Assembly: GCA_002375985.1 (NCBI GenBank)
Contig: DFNH01000032.1
Coordinates: 42,610-106,609 of the forward strand
Length of the DNA stretch: 64,000 nt
From: Firmicutes bacterium UBA3572
GTDB taxonomy: Bacteria > Bacillota > Desulfotomaculia > Desulfotomaculales > Desulforudaceae
Reading direction: 5' to 3'
Part shown: in pieces, positions 26,988-35,259 of the stretch
Position numbering within the stretch: the stretch's first letter is position 1
How the letters are laid out: every line of letters starts with the position of its first letter
Made by a program: the position numbers and the translations under genes
The notes under the pieces: model-generated
The model's input: the letters and a program-made list of their open reading frames with translations, nothing else
What the model was told of the DNA's origin: nothing
The model's database searches: none

Positions 26988-27135
26988 GAATACAGAATCC
27001 AGGAGTCAGAATTCAGAATAAGCGGAAGAATTATTAAAATGCTTCCTCCGAGCTCCCAGTTTTGTATCCTTTGGAACTATTTGATCTTCCTCGTTAACTT
27101 CTGAATTCTGGATTCTGGATTCTGAATTCTGGCTA
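26988..27135. repeat. Short GAATTCTG-type repeats between pyrG and argS
   Basis: The gap holds ACAGAATCCAGGAGTCAGAA on the left and multiple GAATTCTGGATTCTG units on the right, which are partly inverted copies of one another. It is simple interspersed repeat sequence of unknown origin; no gene was seen. Confidence 0.5.
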
Positions 27136-27139
27136 CCCA

Positions 27140-28828
27140 TCACATTCTTTCCGGTGCGGCCACACCCAGCAACTGCAAGGCATTGCGCAGTACGACCCCC
27201 GTGCATCTGGCCAGCAGCAGGCGGGCTTTTTCCAGCCCGTCCCCGGCGCCCAGCACCCGGTGGGCGTTATAGAAACTGTGGAAAAACCCGGCAACGTCGT
27301 GAGCATAGTGGGCAATCCGGTGTGGCGCCAGGTCAAAAGCAGCCTGGGCCACCTCATCCGGAAAGTCCGCCAACCGGCGTATCAAGGCCCGCTCGGCGGC
27401 CTCTTGCAGCAGGGTGACATCGACGGTATCCGCCCGGGGTTCCTCGCGCCCACTTTCCGCCAGTTGGCGGAAGATACTGCAGATCCGGGCGTGCGCGTAC
27501 TGGATGTAGTAAACCGGATTTTCGTTGGTGCGACTTTTGGCCAGGTCAAGATCGAAATCCAGGTGGCTATCGGCGCTGCGCATCACAAAAAAGTAACGCG
27601 CCGCGTCCCGACCAACCTCCTCCAAAAGTTCGTCCAGGGTGACGTACCGGCCGGTTCGTTTGGACATCCGGACAATCTCGCCCCCGCGGTACAACCGTAC
27701 CAACTGCATCAGTACTACGTCCAGAGCGTCCGGGTCGTAACCGAGGGCGGCTAGTGCCGCCTTCATCCGGGAGACGTGACCGTGGTGGTCGGCACCCCAG
27801 ACGTTGATCACCCACTCGAAACCCCGGTCGAACTTGTCCTTGTGGTAGGCGATATCGGCCGCGAAGTAGGTGGGAATTCCGTTGGCGCGCACCAGTACTT
27901 CGTCCTTCTCGCCACCGAAAGCGCTCGCCCGGAACCACCAGGCGCCGTCCTTTTCGTACAGGTGACCTCGCGCCCGCAGCAGTTCCAGGGTTTCCCGCAC
28001 CGCTCCCCGGTCGTGAAGAGATTGCTCCGAAAACCAAACATCGTAGCGCACCCCGAATTGCGCCAGCGTTTTCCGCATCGCCGTGAGCTTATCCTCCAGG
28101 GCGAAGCGCAAGAGGGCCTTCCGGCGCTCCGCGGGTGCTACCGTCGCGTAGCGGTCACCATATTGGTCCAGAAAACGGGCCGCCGTCTCGATCAGGTCTT
28201 GACCGTGGTAGCCGTTTTCAGGCACGGGCCAGTCCCGGCCCAGCGCCTGGAAATAACGGGCCTCCATAGAAAGGGCCAGGTTCTCCACCTGGTGGCCGGC
28301 GTCGTTCACGTAGAACTCCCGGCTGACATCGAAGCCCACGAAAGACAAGAGCGCGGCGATGCTGTCCCCCAGAGCCGCACCCCGGGCGTTACCCATATGC
28401 AAAAGCCCCGTAGGGTTGGCACTCACGAACTCCACCTGAACCTTGCGCCGCCCGCCGATGCTGCTCCGACCGTAGTCTTGGCCGTACGCCGCAATCTCCG
28501 GCAACACCCCGTGAAGCCAGTCCGGATCCAGGTGAAAATTGATGAATCCCGGGCCGGCAACGACAACGTCCCGTACCCGCATTTGCTCCCGATTCAGATG
28601 GGGGATTAAGATGTCCGCGATCTGGCGTGGGGGGCGCCGGACCGTCTTGGTGAGGAGCAAAGCCAGGTTGGTGGCAAAATCACCGTGGTTCTTTTCCCGG
28701 GGCACCTCGACCGTGAAGTCGGGGACGGGTGTGTCCGGCTTCAGGCCGAGCTCCGGCCGGGCGGCCTCGACCGCGCCGCGCAGCGCCCGCTCGATCCCCG
28801 CCCGCAGTCCAGCCAACAAGTACCTCAT
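27140..28828 (-). CDS. argS: Arginine--tRNA ligase
   Basis: Class I synthetase charging tRNA-Arg. 562 residues from ATG 28828, which is better placed after GGAGG than the GTG just before it. The HIGH-like motif is SANPTGLLHMGNARGAALGD (about residues 125-144) and the KMSK-like motif is VRMSKRTGRYVTLDELL. The C-terminal DALR anticodon domain is present (IRRLADFPDEVAQAAFDL). It is the third minus-strand gene after the T-box, separated from the aminotransferase by about 140 nt. Confidence 0.97.
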   Translation of the reverse strand: MRYLLAGLRAGIERALRGAVEAARPELGLKPDTPVPDFTVEVPREKNHGDFATNLALLLTKTVRRPPRQIADILIPHLNREQMRVRDVVVAGPGFINFHLDPDWLHGVLPEIAAYGQDYGRSSIGGRRKVQVEFVSANPTGLLHMGNARGAALGDSIAALLSFVGFDVSREFYVNDAGHQVENLALSMEARYFQALGRDWPVPENGYHGQDLIETAARFLDQYGDRYATVAPAERRKALLRFALEDKLTAMRKTLAQFGVRYDVWFSEQSLHDRGAVRETLELLRARGHLYEKDGAWWFRASAFGGEKDEVLVRANGIPTYFAADIAYHKDKFDRGFEWVINVWGADHHGHVSRMKAALAALGYDPDALDVVLMQLVRLYRGGEIVRMSKRTGRYVTLDELLEEVGRDAARYFFVMRSADSHLDFDLDLAKSRTNENPVYYIQYAHARICSIFRQLAESGREEPRADTVDVTLLQEAAERALIRRLADFPDEVAQAAFDLAPHRIAHYAHDVAGFFHSFYNAHRVLGAGDGLEKARLLLARCTGVVLRNALQLLGVAAPERM

Positions 28829-28967
28829 CACGCGACCTCCGTGCTAGTAAGCAATCCCAAACTAGCTTAATACTTCGGTTGGCCCGCTGTCAAGAAAACC
28901 GGCGGCCGGCCGCTACCCGCCCCTGGCCCCTTGCCATCCACCGCGCGGGGCGGGTGGCTAATCCCCT

Positions 28968-30170
28968 TTAACTGCGGACCGCTGCCCTCCGGCCGGCGCG
29001 GTAGCGCTCCACAAAACGGTGCATTCGCTTGAAGGCCTCGTTTAGTTCGTCCACCGAGGCCGCGTAAGAACAGCGAACAAAACCTTCGCCGCAAGCCCCG
29101 AAGGCATTACCGGGCACCACGGCCACTTTTTCTTCCTTGATCAGCCGTTCGGTGAACTCTTCCGAGGAAAGCCCGGTGCTGCGGATATCCGGAAAGGCGT
29201 AAAAAGCACCGCCGGGGTTGAAGCACGGCAGCCCCATATCGGCAAAGGCTTTAACCACCAGCCGCCGCCGGTAGGAAAACTCGCGGACCATGCGCCGCAT
29301 TTCCTCCCGCCCGTTGCGCAGGGCCTCCAGTGCGGCCATCTGCGCGGTAACCGGGGCACAGAGCATGGTGTACTGGTGGATCTTGGTCATGGCGCCGATG
29401 AAATCGGCATGGCCCAAAGCGTAGCCGATGCGCCAACCGGTCATGGCAAAGGCCTTGGAGAAGCCCGTGAGAAAGATGGTCCGGTCGCGCATGCCGGGCA
29501 GGGCGGCGATCGAGGTGTGCTCACCCTCGTAGGTCAGTTCGGCATAGATCTCGTCGGAAATGACGATCAGATCGTGGGCCTGGCACAGACGCGCGATGGC
29601 CTCCAACTCCCGGCGCGGCAGGACCGCCCCCGTCGGATTGTTCGGAAAGCAAAGCAGGAGCACCTTGGTACGGGGGGTTATCGCCCGCGCCAGCGCCTCG
29701 GCCCGGGCCTGAAACCCCTCTTCAATCCCGGACGGCACGGGAACCGGCACCCCCCCGGCCAGCACCGTACACGGTTGATAGGATACGTAACACGGCTCCG
29801 GGATCAGCACCTCGTCCCCGGGGGCGACCACGGCACGCAGGGCCAGGTCCAGCGCCTCGCTGACCCCCACCGTGACCAGCACCTCGCAGTCGGGCCGGTA
29901 CTCCACACCATATGATTCGGCAACATAACGGACAATCTCCCGCCGCAATTCGGGCAGGCCGCTGTTGGGAGTGTAATTGGTGTATCCCTGTTCCAGGGCA
30001 AAGATGCACGCTTCACGCACGTGCCAGGGCGTGACGAAATCCGGCTCCCCAACCCCCAGGGAAATAATCCCCTTGGTTTCGGCCGCCAGATCGAAGAAAC
30101 GGCGGATGGCGGAAGGTTTAATCGCCAGCACCGTCGGATTGAGCTTGTGGGTCCAGGTGGCTTCGCTCAC
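28968..30170 (-). CDS. PLP-dependent class I/II aminotransferase
   Basis: A 400-residue fold-type I aminotransferase (aspartate/aromatic/alanine group). Markers are LGVGEPDF near residue 38, the PLP contact region LLCFPNNPTGAVLP, VISDEIYAELTYEG, and the Schiff-base lysine in TGFSKAFAMTGWRIGYALG (about residue 238). The exact substrate cannot be told. GTG start overlapping the Lrp-type regulator by 4 nt. That coupling, together with the T-box upstream, suggests a role in the metabolism of a particular amino acid. Confidence 0.92.
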   Translation of the reverse strand: MSEATWTHKLNPTVLAIKPSAIRRFFDLAAETKGIISLGVGEPDFVTPWHVREACIFALEQGYTNYTPNSGLPELRREIVRYVAESYGVEYRPDCEVLVTVGVSEALDLALRAVVAPGDEVLIPEPCYVSYQPCTVLAGGVPVPVPSGIEEGFQARAEALARAITPRTKVLLLCFPNNPTGAVLPRRELEAIARLCQAHDLIVISDEIYAELTYEGEHTSIAALPGMRDRTIFLTGFSKAFAMTGWRIGYALGHADFIGAMTKIHQYTMLCAPVTAQMAALEALRNGREEMRRMVREFSYRRRLVVKAFADMGLPCFNPGGAFYAFPDIRSTGLSSEEFTERLIKEEKVAVVPGNAFGACGEGFVRCSYAASVDELNEAFKRMHRFVERYRAGRRAAVRS

Positions 30171-30679
30171 GGCGACACCACCAACCGCCGGTCTTTCTCC
30201 CCGTCGCTCAGGATAACCCCTTCTTCCTTGAAGGTCTGGAGCACGAAGTGAGTGGTGGTGGCGGTTACACCTTCCAGCGGTGCCAGTTTGGTGGCCACGA
30301 AATTGGCCACTTCTTTCATGGTGCGCCCCTCCACCAGCACCGCGAGGTCAAACAAGCCGGACACCAGGTACAGGTTTTTCACTTCGGGGTAACGGCCGAT
30401 CCGTTCGGCGACGGCCTCAAAGCCCACGCCTCGCTGCGGGGTGACCTTGACTTCGATGAAAGCCAGCACCCGCTCTTTGTCCACCTTGTCCCAGTTAATC
30501 AGCGTGCGGTAGCTCAGGATGGTGCCGTTGTTCTCCAGTCGGGTGATGGTTTGTTCCACCTCGGTCTCGGTCAGATCAAGCAGGGTGGCGATCTGGGCGC
30601 TGGTCAGGCGCGAGTTCTTGGCCAACAACTCGAGGATCTCCAGGTCTTTATCCGTGTTCTTATGCGCGTTATTCCCCAA
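30167..30679 (-). CDS. Lrp/AsnC family transcriptional regulator
   Basis: About 170 residues with an N-terminal winged helix-turn-helix (LEILELLAKNSRLTSAQIAT and a following recognition helix) and a C-terminal RAM ligand-sensing domain (FIEVKVTPQRGVGFEAVAER, YLVSGLFDLAVLVEG). A frame is open to 30718, but TTG 30679 follows AAGGAGGACACGAC and gives a compact N-terminus. It is translationally coupled to the aminotransferase. Expression is probably set by the T-box leader just upstream. Confidence 0.9.
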   Translation of the reverse strand: MGNNAHKNTDKDLEILELLAKNSRLTSAQIATLLDLTETEVEQTITRLENNGTILSYRTLINWDKVDKERVLAFIEVKVTPQRGVGFEAVAERIGRYPEVKNLYLVSGLFDLAVLVEGRTMKEVANFVATKLAPLEGVTATTTHFVLQTFKEEGVILSDGEKDRRLVVSP

Positions 30680-30744
30680 GTCGTGTCCTCCTTCCGCCAA
30701 AGTTCTTAACCATAGCAATATTAATATATTTAATATTTAATTTA

Positions 30745-30783
30745 GAAAAACATAAGCGCCTCGCCTTTTAAGGACGAGAGCGC
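30745..30783 (-). terminator. T-box intrinsic terminator
   Basis: Minus strand: a GCGC-CTCG stem with one bulged base, an 11-nt loop, then TTATGTTTTTCT. It is mutually exclusive with the T-box antiterminator because they share the GCGC arm. Confidence 0.75.
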
Positions 30784-31012
30784 CGATCTCGCGGTACCAC
30801 CTTAATTGGCCGGACGGGCCAGCCCACCTCAACCCGGTAACGGCGGGGACACCGGAGGTACTTGGGCGGTGCCGTACACACCACTTTCGCACCCGGCTCG
30901 GGGGTGGCCCGGACGCTTCACCCGGTCGGGCTCCCACCCGCCCCCGACTCGCTGTACGGGCTGAAGAAACACCCTTCTTCCCCTCATCGCCTTTTAGTTA
31001 ACTTGGTTTTAT
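30745..31012 (-). promoter_or_regulatory. T-box leader (tRNA-sensing) upstream of lrp-aminotransferase
   Basis: The minus-strand leader contains the hallmark AAGGTGGTACCGCG (T-box bulge plus antiterminator), followed by an intrinsic terminator. The 5' region is Stem-I-like, with GCGATGAGGGGAAGAAGG and AGCGAGTCGGGG...GGGAGCCCG, the usual AG-bulge helix. The specifier codon could not be read with confidence, so the sensed amino acid is open. The first gene downstream is an Lrp-type regulator, not a synthetase; argS is third. Confidence 0.88.
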
Positions 31013-31019
31013 GTTTATG

Positions 31020-31048
31020 AACCTAGCACCTCGAACGTGATTTGTCAA
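31020..31048 (-). promoter_or_regulatory. Promoter of the T-box transcript
   Basis: TTGACA (31043-31048), a 17-bp spacer, then TAGGTT (31020-31025) on the minus strand. Transcription would begin just before the T-box Stem I. Confidence 0.7.
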
Positions 31049-31145
31049 GCCAAAAAGGAAACTGGTTTCACTTGGCAGCGGAGGATTAACCGCCAGCCGA
31101 AACGAATTAGGTATACCGATCTCCGCTTGTGGAGGCGAAGCGAAG

Positions 31146-32228
31146 TTGAAAACAACCACTTTGTCGTTAAACCGCGAGGCTTATCTCCGGTTTCTCGCCG
31201 AAACCCTGGAACAGGACAGCCTGGAATCGGTCCGGCGGCACCTGGCCGTTTTGGACCAGGCCCTCGCCGAACCGCCGGGTGCGCTGCCGCAACTCTTCGC
31301 GATCACCGAGCCGGAGGCCGCGGTAGACCTGCGCCCCGACATCCTGCGCGCCGAACTCAAGCGGATCAGCAAAGCGCATACCCTGAACCGGGCCCGCCAC
31401 TACCTGAGGCAGCTGCAGGCCGCCGCCTGCCGCGTCCGGACCACGGGCATTAACGACATCAACCTGTGCCGCTGGAAGGAGTACGACGAGGTGATCACGG
31501 ACAGTCTCTGGCTGGTGGACCGCCGTGACAATTCCGGCGCGCACCTCGGTTGGTACTGGGGCAATTTCATCCCCCAGATCCCCAGGCAGCTTATGCTGCG
31601 CTACACCCGCCGGGGAGACTGGGTCCTGGATCCGTTTGCGGGCAGCGGCACCACCCTGATCGAATGCCGCCGCCTGGGTCGCCACGGCATCGGGGTGGAA
31701 TTGAACCCGGAAACGGCCGCCCGGGCCGCCGACCTGGTGCAGCGGGCGGAGAACCCTTATGGGGTGCAAACCCCGATCTTTACGGGAAACAGCGCCGCCT
31801 TCGACTTTGCCGGCACCGTCAAGAAACTGGGAATTGATCGGGTGCAGTTGGTACTGCTGCACCCACCCTACCACAACATCATCCGGTTCGACAACGATCC
31901 CCGCAACCTGTGCAACGCCCCGGACGTGGAGCGCTTTTTAGACCTGTTTGGACGGGTGCTGGACGGTGCCGGCCGCGTGCTCGAAGACGGCCGTTTCCTG
32001 GCGGTGGTTATCGGCGACCGGTACGCCCGCGGCGAGTGGATTCCCCTGGGCTTTTACTGTATGCAAACGGTGCAAAAACGCGGCTACTTGCTAAAAAGCA
32101 TCATCGTCAAGAATTTCGAGGAAACCCGGGGCAAACGGCGTCAAAAGGAACTATGGCGCTACCGCGCCCTGGCAGGCGGGTTCTACGTCTTCAAACATGA
32201 ATACATCCTGCTTTTCCAAAAACGCTAA
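31146..32228 (+). CDS. Solitary N6/N4 DNA methyltransferase-like protein
   Basis: A 360-residue putative DNA methyltransferase. SAM-binding motif I is WVLDPFAGSGTTLIECRR (about residues 160-177) with GVELNPE after it. The catalytic motif IV is LLHPPYHN, with His in place of the usual Asp/Asn/Ser of (D/N/S)PP(Y/F). Motif order I then IV fits the alpha/gamma class. The N-terminal ~140 residues are unrecognised. The TTG start has GGAGG 8-10 nt upstream. No restriction enzyme gene is adjacent; it faces endonuclease V convergently. Activity is uncertain, and RNA or protein substrates cannot be excluded. Confidence 0.8.
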   Translation: MKTTTLSLNREAYLRFLAETLEQDSLESVRRHLAVLDQALAEPPGALPQLFAITEPEAAVDLRPDILRAELKRISKAHTLNRARHYLRQLQAAACRVRTTGINDINLCRWKEYDEVITDSLWLVDRRDNSGAHLGWYWGNFIPQIPRQLMLRYTRRGDWVLDPFAGSGTTLIECRRLGRHGIGVELNPETAARAADLVQRAENPYGVQTPIFTGNSAAFDFAGTVKKLGIDRVQLVLLHPPYHNIIRFDNDPRNLCNAPDVERFLDLFGRVLDGAGRVLEDGRFLAVVIGDRYARGEWIPLGFYCMQTVQKRGYLLKSIIVKNFEETRGKRRQKELWRYRALAGGFYVFKHEYILLFQKR

Positions 32229-32342
32229 CCGCGGCGGCCGTAAATGGTCAGGGTACCCTCCGGTGTCTCTACCACCGGCAGAATTTTTTCGCGGCGGCCA
32301 TCCTGGACGTTCAGCACCACGGCCCCCACTATAGATTTAGAT

Positions 32343-33038
32343 TTAATAGATATTAGAGATTTTCTCGCCGCGGCGAAGGCGGTTGGATAAGTGATGAGCC
32401 TGGCGGATCGGTTCCGGCAGGCGGTAACTGCGGCAACAGGCCAAGGTAATGCGGGTGGCGGTATCAAAGTCCATGAGGTGCCCGGGCGAAACGAAAACCG
32501 GCTTCACACCCCGCTTGGTGCGGAGCACCGTCCCGACTTGGTGTTCCCGGTAAACAAGTGGTACCGTATCCCCAGGTTCGGGGCCGGGAGAGGTATACAC
32601 GCCGACCAGGGGCTTTTTGGCCACCCCGATGGCGGGCCGCTCCAAGAGAAGGCCCAAATGGCTGGCAATACCAAGGCCCCGGGGGTGAGCCAGGCCCTGA
32701 CCGTCGAACAGAAACACATCGGGCACGGCGCGCAGGCGCCGGAGTGCCTTCAGGAGGGGTGGGCCTTCCCGAAAGGACAAAAGGCCGGGAACGTAAGGAA
32801 AGGTTGCCGGGCACACCGCGGTGGCCACTTCCTTCACGGTCAGTTCCGGATAGGACAGGACTACGGCCACCGCGTAAACCCGGTCGTCGTTTTTGGCGCC
32901 GGAAACATCGCAGCCGCAAAGGCTGGTCAGACGGAAATCACCGGGAACCTGCAGCCGGAGTTTTTGCGCCAGTTGCCGCTGGACCTCCTGCGCTCCGGCC
33001 ACGTCAAGTTCCCAGGAATGCGCATCGTGGATGATCAT
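32343..33038 (-). CDS. nfi: Endonuclease V
   Basis: Repair nuclease that cuts 3' of deoxyinosine. 231 residues with family motifs LCGCDVSGAKND (metal Asp), PYVPGLLSFREGP (Glu), FLFDGQGLAHPRGLGIASHL (Asp) and IGVAKKPLVG. Length matches the family. The ATG overlaps the cutA stop by 4 nt, so cutA-nfi are coupled. Confidence 0.93.
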   Translation of the reverse strand: MIIHDAHSWELDVAGAQEVQRQLAQKLRLQVPGDFRLTSLCGCDVSGAKNDDRVYAVAVVLSYPELTVKEVATAVCPATFPYVPGLLSFREGPPLLKALRRLRAVPDVFLFDGQGLAHPRGLGIASHLGLLLERPAIGVAKKPLVGVYTSPGPEPGDTVPLVYREHQVGTVLRTKRGVKPVFVSPGHLMDFDTATRITLACCRSYRLPEPIRQAHHLSNRLRRGEKISNIY

Positions 33039-33355
33039 TGCGGACGGACTTCACCGTGCAGCCAGCGGATAAAGTCCGGGTTGCCGTCCACCGCATCGAT
33101 GGCCAGGATGGCCGGCACCTCGTACGGATGAGATTTCTTCACCGCCGCGATCAAGTCTCCGACCAGCTCCCGCGTCGTCTTCACGATGATCAGGGCCTCT
33201 TCTTCCTCGCAGACCCGGTTGTCCCACCAGTAGGTAGAGACAATCCGGGGCACAAGATTGGCGCAGGCCGCCAGCCTGTTCTCCACCAATTCTCTGGCCA
33301 ACCGCTCCGCCTCCGCAAAATCGGGTGCGGTGATGTAGACCAGCGTAGCACTCAT
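33035..33355 (-). CDS. cutA: Divalent cation tolerance protein CutA
   Basis: A 106-residue trimeric ferredoxin-like protein. Signature segments are LVYITAPDFAEAERLARELV, AACANLVPRIVSTYWWDN and KKSHPYEVPAILAI. A longer frame to 33499 exists, but ATG 33355 with GAGGA upstream fits the family and avoids overlapping the amidase gene. The physiological role is unclear in general. Confidence 0.93.
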   Translation of the reverse strand: MSATLVYITAPDFAEAERLARELVENRLAACANLVPRIVSTYWWDNRVCEEEEALIIVKTTRELVGDLIAAVKKSHPYEVPAILAIDAVDGNPDFIRWLHGEVRPQ

Positions 33356-33356
33356 A

Positions 33357-34754
33357 CTAGCAATCCTCCTTGTTGCGTTTCTGGTGTTTATAGGCCACCG
33401 CCCGGCGGACAAAGTTGGGCGCCCACTCGGGTACCGAAAGCGCGTGAATGTGGCTGTAAGCCGCGTAGGCATTCCGGTAAACGATACCGTCGTGCTCACC
33501 GTCTATGCCGTAACCCTTATGCACCCGGAGCACCAGGGCAGCCTCTCGCGTGTTCAAATTATGCACCTGGGAATGGTGGAATTCGTGTCCTCTAAAGGTG
33601 CTTCCGGCGGTAAAGAACGGATTGTCTCCGGTCACCTCAACGATCATATACCCGTGTCCCCGGGGCCGCTCATCCAGATCAACCTCGAAAGGAAGCGCCC
33701 CGGTCATGGCGTAGGTTTTGCCCTTCCAGGCCAGCTTTTGCCCAAGGTACATCAACCCGCCGCACTCGGCGTACACCGGCAGGCCGGCCGCGACGCCCTC
33801 CCGGATGGCGTGCCGCAAAGAAGCATTGGCCTCCAACTCGGCGGCGAACACCTCGGGGAAACCGCCGCCAATGTAAAGCCCGTCCACGTCAGGAAGCGTA
33901 CCGTCCAGGGCACTCAAGTACGCCAGCCTGGCCCCGGCCTGTTCCAGCGCTTCCAGGTTCTCGGGGTAGTAAAAGCTGAAGGCCCGGTCTCGAACCACCC
34001 CGATCACCGGCTTTTCCCCGGTCACCGTTTCCCAGGCCGGAGGCGGCGGTGCCGGCAGCGGCGGCGCCGCACGCGCAATGTCCAGAATCGCGTCGATGTC
34101 CAGATGGTTTACAGCGTCGGCCGTCCAGGCGTCAATAGCGCGGTGCAGGCTCCGGTCCTCCACGGCGGGCACGAGCCCCAGATGGCGGTCAGGCACTTCA
34201 TAGTCCCGGCGTTTCGGTACGGCACCCAGCACCGGAAGCCGGCAGTAGCGCCAAACCGAGGCCGTGAGCAGGTCTCGGTGCCGCTGGCGGGCGACGTTGT
34301 TAAAAATCACGCCCGCCAAACGAAGGCGCGGGTCCAGCATTTGACAGCCCAGCACCACGGCGGCGGCGCTCCGGGTCATCCGGGTAGCGTTCACCACCAG
34401 GATCACCGGGGCTTCCAGTACCCGCGCGATCTCGGCGGTACTGCCGCTTCCCTCCACATCCACACCGTCAAACAGGCCCATCGCCCCTTCCACGATCCCG
34501 ATATCGGCATCCGCCGTGGCCCGGACGAAGGAGGCGGACAGGGTAGCCTCGTCCATAAGAAACCGGTCCAGATTACGGCAACGGCGCCCGGCCACTACGG
34601 TCAACCAACTCGGGTCAATGAAATCCGGTCCTTTTTTAAAGGGCTGCACCACCAGGCCCCGTTGACGGAGCGCAGCGATCACCGCCGCTGTAACCGTCGT
34701 TTTGCCCGAGCGGCCCTGCGGCGCGGCGATCACCACGCGTGGCCTTTCCACCAT
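33357..34754 (-). CDS. dsrN: CobB/CbiA-type cobyrinate a,c-diamide synthase, probably siroheme amidase DsrN
   Basis: Glutamine- and ATP-dependent amidase of about 465 residues. The N-terminal dethiobiotin-synthetase-like domain has the P-loop APQGRSGKTTVTAAVI and KKGPDFIDPSWL. The C-terminal class I-like amidotransferase has the nucleophile Cys in PVYAECGGLMYLG and GHEFHHSQV. No cobalamin biosynthesis genes are near, but dsrC and dsrK lie directly upstream. The family member DsrN, encoded in dsr clusters, amidates siroheme for DsrAB, so that role is inferred. Start 34754 is preferred because a hairpin (34781-34810) overlaps the longer frame. Confidence 0.85.
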   Translation of the reverse strand: MVERPRVVIAAPQGRSGKTTVTAAVIAALRQRGLVVQPFKKGPDFIDPSWLTVVAGRRCRNLDRFLMDEATLSASFVRATADADIGIVEGAMGLFDGVDVEGSGSTAEIARVLEAPVILVVNATRMTRSAAAVVLGCQMLDPRLRLAGVIFNNVARQRHRDLLTASVWRYCRLPVLGAVPKRRDYEVPDRHLGLVPAVEDRSLHRAIDAWTADAVNHLDIDAILDIARAAPPLPAPPPPAWETVTGEKPVIGVVRDRAFSFYYPENLEALEQAGARLAYLSALDGTLPDVDGLYIGGGFPEVFAAELEANASLRHAIREGVAAGLPVYAECGGLMYLGQKLAWKGKTYAMTGALPFEVDLDERPRGHGYMIVEVTGDNPFFTAGSTFRGHEFHHSQVHNLNTREAALVLRVHKGYGIDGEHDGIVYRNAYAAYSHIHALSVPEWAPNFVRRAVAYKHQKRNKEDC

Positions 34755-34780
34755 CACCGGTAACTCCACCTCACAGAAAC

Positions 34781-34810
34781 GCTTAACCCGGGGCACACCC
34801 CGGGTTAAGC
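34781..34810 (-). terminator. Perfect 13-bp hairpin between dsrC and the amidase gene
   Basis: GCTTAACCCGGGG and CCCCGGGTTAAGC are exact complements around a 4-nt loop. The T-tract is weak (GTTTCTG on the minus strand). It may attenuate transcription or stabilise the dsrC mRNA end. Confidence 0.6.
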
Positions 34811-34830
34811 TTGTGTAAAACGGTTGCTAA

Positions 34831-35148
34831 TTACACGCAGCCGGTCGGCTTTGGCAGCCCCGCACACTTGCAGGCACCCTTCGCCGGCCCCGTCGGGAAC
34901 AGCTCGTACATTTCCTTGAGCGGAATACCGCTCTCCTTGCAGAGCTTCCGGATCATGGGGGCAATACCGGTCTTGGCGTAGTAATCCTTCAGAAACTCGA
35001 TTACCTGCCAGTGCCGGTCGGTTAGTTCCGAGATGCCCTCCTGCTTGGCCACGTAGTGCGCCCAACCGGGCCACCACTGAGACGGATCAACCATGAAACC
35101 GTCCTCATCGACTTCGATCTGTTTGCCTTCTACCTCGACAAACGGCAT
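34831..35148 (-). CDS. dsrC: DsrC, sulfur-carrier protein of dissimilatory sulfite reduction
   Basis: Small protein (105 residues) whose two C-terminal cysteines carry the sulfite-derived sulfur as a trisulfide that DsrMK reduces. The tail CKCAGLPKPTGCV contains the penultimate Cys and, ten residues before it, the second conserved Cys. An additional Cys lies two residues after the latter, where other DsrC proteins usually have a hydrophobic residue. The N-terminal part (VDPSQWWPGWAHYVAK and HWQVIEFLKDYY) matches the TusE/DsrC family. ATG after AAGGAGGT. Confidence 0.96.
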   Translation of the reverse strand: MPFVEVEGKQIEVDEDGFMVDPSQWWPGWAHYVAKQEGISELTDRHWQVIEFLKDYYAKTGIAPMIRKLCKESGIPLKEMYELFPTGPAKGACKCAGLPKPTGCV

Positions 35149-35259
35149 CGGTCCAAGACACCTCCTTTTAAAAGTAATGGTTTTTTATTGTCTTTTTTTA
35201 TTTTTGGATGCGCCGGCCACCTCGTCAACTAGCGATCAATTAATTATAGCACGACCTCG

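Noticed and set aside
32225..32467. A minus-strand frame ending in TLTIYGRRG between the methyltransferase and endonuclease V genes
   Set aside because: Its first half is the shadow of nfi; the remaining ~35 codons lack a clear start or ribosome site. A tiny real peptide cannot be fully excluded.
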